Positions 13,341 through 17,716 of a stretch of DNA of 17,716 nucleotides are shown in pieces. Within the stretch, counting starts at the first letter, position 1, and every line of letters starts with the position of its first letter. A program made the translations under genes and the position numbers. The notes beneath the pieces were generated by a model. It saw nothing but the letters and a program-made list of their open reading frames with translations. It made no database searches and had not been told where the DNA came from. Source of the DNA: Clostridiales bacterium UBA4696 (GTDB lineage Bacteria > Bacillota > Clostridia > Oscillospirales > Oscillospiraceae); assembly GCA_002404795.1 (NCBI GenBank), contig DHKK01000015.1:12436-30151 (forward strand), given 5' to 3'.

Positions 13341-14224
13341 CATTTTATGTCCGGCGCTTCGCGGAATTTGAGATAGTCCAGAAATTTCTGCACCGCGGGC
13401 GTGAGGCGCGCGCGGTTTTTCATGGCGAGGTAGATCGGGCGGTAATACGGCGTTTGCAGCGGGCGAATTTCGATGCGGTACGCCATGCGCCGCAAAATGA
13501 GCTCCGGCAAAATGCCCACGCCCATCCCCCTCTCCGCCATCGCCATGATCGCAAAATCCTCCCACGTTGTAAAGCGGACCTTGGGATGCACGCCGCTGCG
13601 CTCCAGGAGGTCACTGACCTCGGTCTTGCCGCCGCGCTCGAGCAGCAGAAACGGTTCGTCGTTCAGCGCCTCGACCGGGACGGCATCCAGCGCCGCCAGC
13701 GGATGCCCGACGGGCAGGACGAGCTTATATTCGTCGTTCTTCAGCAGAATTTTGTCCAGCGCCGCGTTTTTCGGCGTGCGCAGGATGCCGCAGTCCACGC
13801 GCCCGTCCTCGATCCAGCGCTCCACCTCGTCATAATCGCCGAGCAGCAACTCGTAGTCGATGCCGGGATAGTCCTTCTGAAACGCGGAGACGATGTTCGG
13901 CAGCCAGTGGATGGCGGCGCTGGCAAATGTGCCGACGCGCACCACGCCGGTCTGCACGCCGTGCATCTGCTGCACCTGCCCCTCCAGCTCCTGATAGTCC
14001 TGTAACAGCGCACGCACGCGCGGCAAAAGCTGCTGCCCGGACGAGGTCAGGCACACGCCGCCGCGCCCGCGCTCCAAAAGCGCCACGCCCCAGTCGCGCT
14101 CAAGATCGGCGATCATTTTGCTGACGGACGACTGCGCGTAGCCGAGCTGTTCGGCGGTCTTCGTAAAGCTGCAGGTCTCCACCGTGGTGACAAAGGCAAG
14201 GTATTTTTGCAGCGGATTTTCCAT
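13340..14224 (-). CDS. LysR-family transcriptional regulator
   Basis: The 294-residue protein has the standard layout. The N-terminal winged helix-turn-helix (about 1-60) includes VETCSFTKTAEQLGYAQSSV, SKMIADLE and the LTSSGQQLLP wing, and leads to a linker helix. The substrate-binding domain (about 90-290) includes GVVRVGTFAS, VDCGILRTPK, YKLVLPVGHPLA and ERGMGVGILPE. It faces the MATE gene (14330), with a 105-base divergent region, and converges on the flavodoxin operon. By the usual LysR arrangement its first target would be the MATE gene. AAGGA lies 11 bases before the ATG. The effector cannot be predicted. This protein is clearly different from the remnant at 11006-11160. Confidence 0.94.
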   Translation of the reverse strand: MENPLQKYLAFVTTVETCSFTKTAEQLGYAQSSVSKMIADLERDWGVALLERGRGGVCLTSSGQQLLPRVRALLQDYQELEGQVQQMHGVQTGVVRVGTFASAAIHWLPNIVSAFQKDYPGIDYELLLGDYDEVERWIEDGRVDCGILRTPKNAALDKILLKNDEYKLVLPVGHPLAALDAVPVEALNDEPFLLLERGGKTEVSDLLERSGVHPKVRFTTWEDFAIMAMAERGMGVGILPELILRRMAYRIEIRPLQTPYYRPIYLAMKNRARLTPAVQKFLDYLKFREAPDIK

Positions 14225-14242
14225 GCGGTATCCATTCCTTTT

Positions 14243-14262
14243 TTCGATACATTCTATCCGAA
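14243..14262. promoter_or_regulatory. Imperfect palindrome in the lysR-MATE divergent region, possible LysR operator
   Basis: TTCGATAC, ATTC, TATCCGAA: the arms match as TTCG(G)ATA with one extra base. It overlaps TAGAAT on the minus strand (14251-14256), a candidate lysR -10, so binding here could give autorepression. Operator function is inferred from position and symmetry only. Confidence 0.35.
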
Positions 14263-14290
14263 AAATTCGTTTTTCTTATTCTAGCAGATG

Positions 14291-14299
14291 TGCTATGAT
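14291..14299 (+). promoter_or_regulatory. Extended -10 promoter for the MATE gene
   Basis: TGC followed by TATGAT (14294-14299), 31 bases before the ATG at 14330. The -35 region (TTTTCT at 17 bases) is poor, as is common for promoters needing an activator such as LysR. Confidence 0.5.
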
Positions 14300-14329
14300 C
14301 GTGCAAGCATGAAATGGGGAGAGAAAAAA

Positions 14330-15670
14330 ATGGGTATCGCGAAAAACGACATGGATATGCTGCACGGCGGGCTTGCGAAAAAGCTGCTGCTGTTTACGCT
14401 GCCCATTGCGCTGAGCAGCATGATGCAGCAGCTCTTCAGCGCCGCCGACACGGCGGTGGTCGGGCTGTTCGGAAACCCCGGCGCGCTGGCGGCGGTCGGC
14501 ACGAATACGGAGATCGTGGCGCTGATCGTCACGGTCTCGTCCGGGCTGTCGATCGGCGCAAACGTGCTGATCGCAAGCCGCATCGGCAAAAACCAGACGG
14601 ACGATCTGACTGCGGCGCTGCGGTCGGTGCTCGTGCTGGCGCTCGTCATCGGGCTGCTTGGCGCGGCGCTGGGGCAGCTCGCAGTGCTGCCGCTGCTGCG
14701 GCTCATCCGCACGCCGGACGATATTTTCTTCGGCGCGGCGCTGTATCTTCGCATTTACCTGCTCGGCTATCCGTTTTTGCTGCTCTATGACTTCGGCGCG
14801 GCGGCGCTGCGCGCCCGGGGCGACAGCCGGTCGCCGTTTTTCGCGCTGCTGTTTTCCGGCATAGCGAACGTCGCGCTGAACCTGCTGCTTGTGACTGTGC
14901 TGCGGCTGGATGTGGCAGGCGTCGCCATCGCAACGGGCGTGTCCAACGCGCTCTCCGCCGCGCTGGTGCTGCGGCGGCTGCACCGCATCGGGATGCTTCG
15001 CCGCTCCGGGCGCGGGCGCTGGGCGTACATTGCGGAGACGCTCAAAACGGGCGTGCCGTCCGCCATTCAGGGCGCAGTGTTCTGCTTTGCCAATATTTTT
15101 GTGCAGGCGTCGGTGAACAGCTTCGGCTCGGCGGCGATCGCCGGAAGCGCCATCGCCATGAATTTTGAGTACCTCTCCTACTACGGCGTCACCGCCTTCG
15201 GGCAGACGGCGACGACGTTCACCTCGCAGAACTATGCCGCCGGGCAGCTTGACCGCTGCCGGAAAATTCTGCGGCTGTGCCTCGGCTTTTCCGTGCTATG
15301 CAGTCTGGTGATGATCGTGCCGGTGGTCGTGTTCCGAGAATTTTTCTGCGGGCTGTTTTCCGGCGACCCGGCGGAGGTCGAATGCGCATGCGTGCGCATT
15401 CTGTGCATCCTGCTTTTTGAGCCGGTGTGCAGCCTGTATGAGATCCCGGCGGGCGTTCTGCGCGGGACGGGGCGCGCCATACTGCCGGCGGCAGACATGA
15501 TGGTCGGCACCTGCGCATTTCGCATCATCTGGATCATGACAGTGTTCCGCGCGCACCCGTCGCCGCAGACGCTCTTTCACGCCTTCCCGCTCTCGTGGCT
15601 CGCCACCATCGCGCTCGTTGCGCTCACCTTTGTGCTCTGCCGCCCGCTGCGCCCGCGCGCGGCAGCATAG
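14330..15670 (+). CDS. MATE family efflux transporter
   Basis: The 446-residue membrane protein has about 12 segments in two similar halves. MATE marks include LLLFTLPIALSSMMQQLFSA and DTAVVGLFGN near the N-terminus, IASRIGK after segment 2, and in the second half SAIAMNFEYLSYYGVTAFGQ followed by TSQNYAAGQ. These proteins export cationic drugs or metabolites using Na+ or H+ gradients; the substrate is unknown. GGGGAG lies 8 bases before the ATG at 14330, and the upstream in-frame ATGs are not preceded by a site. Divergent from the LysR gene, so LysR control is likely. Confidence 0.93.
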   Translation: MGIAKNDMDMLHGGLAKKLLLFTLPIALSSMMQQLFSAADTAVVGLFGNPGALAAVGTNTEIVALIVTVSSGLSIGANVLIASRIGKNQTDDLTAALRSVLVLALVIGLLGAALGQLAVLPLLRLIRTPDDIFFGAALYLRIYLLGYPFLLLYDFGAAALRARGDSRSPFFALLFSGIANVALNLLLVTVLRLDVAGVAIATGVSNALSAALVLRRLHRIGMLRRSGRGRWAYIAETLKTGVPSAIQGAVFCFANIFVQASVNSFGSAAIAGSAIAMNFEYLSYYGVTAFGQTATTFTSQNYAAGQLDRCRKILRLCLGFSVLCSLVMIVPVVVFREFFCGLFSGDPAEVECACVRILCILLFEPVCSLYEIPAGVLRGTGRAILPAADMMVGTCAFRIIWIMTVFRAHPSPQTLFHAFPLSWLATIALVALTFVLCRPLRPRAAA

Positions 15671-15684
15671 TCCAAAACTCCCTC

Positions 15685-15713
15685 TTGCGTCCGCGCCGCT
15701 CCTGCGTTATAAT
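15685..15713 (+). promoter_or_regulatory. Promoter of the prepilin-like gene
   Basis: TTGCGT (15685-15690), a 17-base spacer, then a perfect TATAAT (15708-15713), 41 bases before the ATG. The prepilin gene is therefore expressed separately from the MATE gene. Confidence 0.85.
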
Positions 15714-15753
15714 ACCGAAGTATGACGATCACATCGCGCAGGAGGACATCACT

Positions 15754-16149
15754 ATGCAAAACCGCAGCCGCAAGGGCTTTACACTCATGGAAATGCTGAT
15801 CGTCGTGGCGATCATCGCCGTGCTCGTTGCCGTTGCCATCCCGACCTTCAGCAGCAGCCTCCACAAGGCGCGCGAAGCGACTGATCTTGCCAACGCCCGG
15901 GCGTATTTCGCCGAGCTGCAAGAGGATTATATGGCAACCGGCGAATATCAGACGCGTTTTAACCCCGATCCGTGGAGGAACTGGACCGATACGATCACGT
16001 TCTCCGACGGCTCGACGGTCAAGCTGCTCACCGGCAAGCTGACCGTTCGCCGCCCGACGGATGATGAAATATCCGCAGGCAGCAAGCTCGGCTATCAGGT
16101 CACCTATGTCTGCAACAAATGCGGCGAAACGCGCGTTTTCGGTTCGTGA
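15754..16149 (+). CDS. Type IV prepilin-like (pseudopilin) protein
   Basis: The 131-residue protein starts with a short basic leader (MQNRSRKG) and the class III signal FTLMEMLIVVAIIAVLVAVA. Cleavage is expected between Gly8 and Phe9, with the conserved Glu at position 5 of the mature protein (residue 13). The hydrophobic helix ends in IPTFSSSLHKAREATDLANA, then a short globular part. That part includes the surface segments NPDPWRNWTDTITFSDGSTV and ends in a CNKCGETRVFGS tail with a single CxxC pair. No prepilin peptidase, ATPase or pilus assembly gene is in the window, so it is an orphan here. AGGAGG lies 8 bases before the ATG. It may be a minor pilin or a surface protein using a pilus machine encoded elsewhere. 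Confidence 0.9.
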   Translation: MQNRSRKGFTLMEMLIVVAIIAVLVAVAIPTFSSSLHKAREATDLANARAYFAELQEDYMATGEYQTRFNPDPWRNWTDTITFSDGSTVKLLTGKLTVRRPTDDEISAGSKLGYQVTYVCNKCGETRVFGS

Positions 16150-16157
16150 ATGCACAG

Positions 16158-16193
16158 AAACCCGCCTCGGAGCAACGCTCCGGGGCGGGTTTT
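16158..16193. terminator. Terminator between the prepilin and second MATE genes
   Basis: AAACCCGCC (16158-16166) pairs with 16184-16192; the stem continues with a T-G pair and CGGAGC (16168-16173) with GCTCCG (16177-16182), loop AAC. TTTTG follows on the plus strand, and the minus strand has a shorter TTT. It serves the prepilin gene and probably also the convergent MATE gene. Confidence 0.88.
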
Positions 16194-16194
16194 G

Positions 16195-17610
16195 TTATGC
16201 CTGTTTCTGTGCGGCGACCTCCTCCGCACGGCGGCGGAAGATCTTTGGAAAGGACGTAAAGATCACCGTTGCAGTGATGATCCCGGCGACGAGATCGGCG
16301 ATGCCCTCCGACAGGTACACGCCCCGGAAGCCGAGAAAATGCGTCAGCGCGAAGCACAGCGGGATGAGGATGACGACCTTGCGCATCATGGCAAGGCAGA
16401 GCGCCAGCTTCGCCTGCCCCAGCCCGACGTTCACATTTTGAAGCGTCATCTGCACGAAAAACATGATCGACCCCATCAAAAACTGCGGGGCATACTGCTT
16501 GACGATCTGCGTGACCGATTCGCTGGCGGAAAACAGCCGCGCATACATCTCCGGCACGAGCATCGACACCGACCAGATCGTCAGGCAGAAGCAGAACGCG
16601 ATGATCGTCACATAGCGGATGCCGGTTTTGAGCCGCTGCTCGTCGCCCTTGCCGTAATTATAGCTGACGAACGGCTGCACGCCGTTGCCCAGCCCGTTGA
16701 GCGGCAGAACGATGAGCTGGAGCGCGCTGAGCATCACGGTCAGCGCAGCGGTATAGTCGCGGTCGCCGCCGGTGGCGCGGTTGAGGTTGATGTTGAACAC
16801 CACCTGAATGGCGCATTCGGTGATGGTCATCACAAACGGCGTCACGCCGAGCGAGACAATGCTCCCCACGCGCGCGGCGCGGATGCGCATCTCGCGCACG
16901 CGGAAGCGGAACAGACTGCTGCGGGAGAAGAAAAACAGGATCACGCAGACGCATGAGCAGAGCTGCGACACGACCGTTGCCAGGCTCGAGCCCTGTACGC
17001 CCATGCCGAGCGTAAAGATGAAGATCGGGTCGAGCACGATGTTGATGACCGCGCCGACGAGCACCGAGCCCATCGCGTACAGCGAAAAGCCCTGCGTCAG
17101 GATGAACGGGTTCAGCCCCTGCGCCAGCATCACGAACAGCGTGCCGCAGGCGTAAATTTTGAGGTACGCCACGGCGTAGCCCAGCGCGCTGGGCGGGCAG
17201 CCGAACAGGCGGACGATCGGCTCTGCAAAGCAAAACGCGACCGCGCCGATGGCGATGCCGATCAGCACCAGCATGGAAAAGGCGGTGTTAAAAATGCGGT
17301 CCGCCTCCGGCGCGTTCCCTTCGCCGAGCTTGATGCCCGCACGCGGCGCGCCGCCCAAGCCGATGAGATTTGCAAACGCCTGCATGATGAGCGTGATGGG
17401 CAGCACGATACCGAGCGCCGCCAGCGCATCCATGCCCGCGTCTTCGATGCGCGCGACGTACATACGATCCACGATGTTATATAAAAAAGTGATGAGCTGC
17501 GCGATGATCGCCGGAATGCTCAGCCGGACGATCAGCGGCAGGATCGCGCCGTGGTCAAGCTCCGCCGTCTTATCGCGGCTGGGCTTCGGCGCGCGCGGGT
17601 TTTTTGGCAC
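16195..17610 (-). CDS. MATE family efflux transporter (second)
   Basis: The 471-residue membrane protein has about 12 segments. MATE marks are LIVRLSIPAIIAQLITFLYN and VDRMYVARIEDAG near the start, GGAPRAGIKLGEGN after segment 2, NIVLDPIFIF in segment 6, and LNGLGNGVQPFVSYNYGKGD in the second half. It belongs to the NorM/MepA-like branch and is not close to the other MATE in this window. ATG at 17619 has AGGAG touching it, which leaves no spacer; GTG at 17610 has the same AGGAG at a good distance (9 bases). I therefore chose GTG 17610; annotation tools may prefer 17619. It is convergent with the prepilin gene and shares its terminator. Confidence 0.92.
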   Translation of the reverse strand: MPKNPRAPKPSRDKTAELDHGAILPLIVRLSIPAIIAQLITFLYNIVDRMYVARIEDAGMDALAALGIVLPITLIMQAFANLIGLGGAPRAGIKLGEGNAPEADRIFNTAFSMLVLIGIAIGAVAFCFAEPIVRLFGCPPSALGYAVAYLKIYACGTLFVMLAQGLNPFILTQGFSLYAMGSVLVGAVINIVLDPIFIFTLGMGVQGSSLATVVSQLCSCVCVILFFFSRSSLFRFRVREMRIRAARVGSIVSLGVTPFVMTITECAIQVVFNINLNRATGGDRDYTAALTVMLSALQLIVLPLNGLGNGVQPFVSYNYGKGDEQRLKTGIRYVTIIAFCFCLTIWSVSMLVPEMYARLFSASESVTQIVKQYAPQFLMGSIMFFVQMTLQNVNVGLGQAKLALCLAMMRKVVILIPLCFALTHFLGFRGVYLSEGIADLVAGIITATVIFTSFPKIFRRRAEEVAAQKQA

Positions 17611-17641
17611 GCTGTTCATCTCCTGTGTACAAACTATACCC

Positions 17642-17650
17642 ATTATAGCA
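17642..17650 (-). promoter_or_regulatory. Extended -10 promoter of the second MATE gene
   Basis: On the minus strand, TGC followed by a perfect TATAAT (17642-17647), with no strong -35. It overlaps the first possible ATG (17643), which rules that start out. The rest of the window (17651-17716) shows nothing I can assign. Confidence 0.6.
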
Positions 17651-17716
17651 GACCGTTCGGCAAAAAGCCACCAGCTTCATCGGGTGCAGTTCTTGCGCGT
17701 TACAGGCGCAGCCCTT

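Noticed and set aside
1..17716. CRISPR array, tRNA, rRNA, prophage or toxin-antitoxin pair
   Set aside because: No regularly spaced repeats, no cloverleaf-like sequence with a CCA-type end, and no phage or toxin-like proteins were seen on either strand by eye.

Overview
The window is GC-rich with strong G/C bias at third codon positions. It carries Firmicutes hallmarks: purine-rich AGGAGG ribosome sites, clear TTGxxx-17-TAtaAT promoters, S-layer homology (SLH) repeats, a Gly-Phe type prepilin and Fe-S aldo-keto reductase genes. A gut Clostridia member of the Oscillospiraceae/Ruminococcaceae type fits best. This is inferred from protein style only.

Layout. (1) 1-1636, minus strand: a cytoplasmic type I L-asparaginase and a stand-alone ribosomal protein L19 gene (rplS), each with its own promoter. 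(2) 1681-3617, plus: an MFS transporter overlapping a TRIC/YicG-type channel gene. (3) 3673-4738, plus: a secreted SLH plus ricin-lectin protein broken by a small out-of-frame deletion. (4) 4741-about 6040: an IS3-family (IS150-like) element, less GC-rich than its surroundings. Its transposase orfB has a one-base insertion. It sits two bases after the SLH stop codon, and only one arm of a likely shared terminator remains beside it. (5) 9767-6067, minus: the operon recQ, GNAT acetyltransferase, and a membrane-anchored protein whose DnaQ-like exonuclease fold has lost its catalytic residues. (6) 9780-9999, minus: a 62-residue lipoprotein. (7) 10116-11009, plus: an unassigned, possibly U32-like protein with a cysteine cluster. 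(8) 11006-11160, minus: the C-terminal stump of a LysR regulator. (9) 11205-13295, plus: an operon of Fe-S aldo-keto reductase, cupin and flavodoxin. (10) 13340-14224, minus: an intact LysR regulator, convergent with that operon and divergent from a MATE transporter (14330-15670, plus). (11) 15754-16149, plus: an orphan type IV prepilin-like protein. (12) 16195-17610, minus: a second MATE transporter.

How they fit. The AKR-cupin-flavodoxin operon looks like a redox module using Fe-S and FMN cofactors. The LysR stump just upstream suggests its original divergent regulator was lost. RecQ gives the minus-strand operon a DNA-repair flavour, but the last gene cannot be an active DEDD nuclease as read. 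No tRNA, rRNA, CRISPR array or prophage was seen. The only stretch over 300 bases without a host gene is the insertion sequence. I see no complete new defence-like system. The most unusual items are the degenerate membrane-tethered exonuclease, the cysteine-cluster protein and the several half-lost genes.
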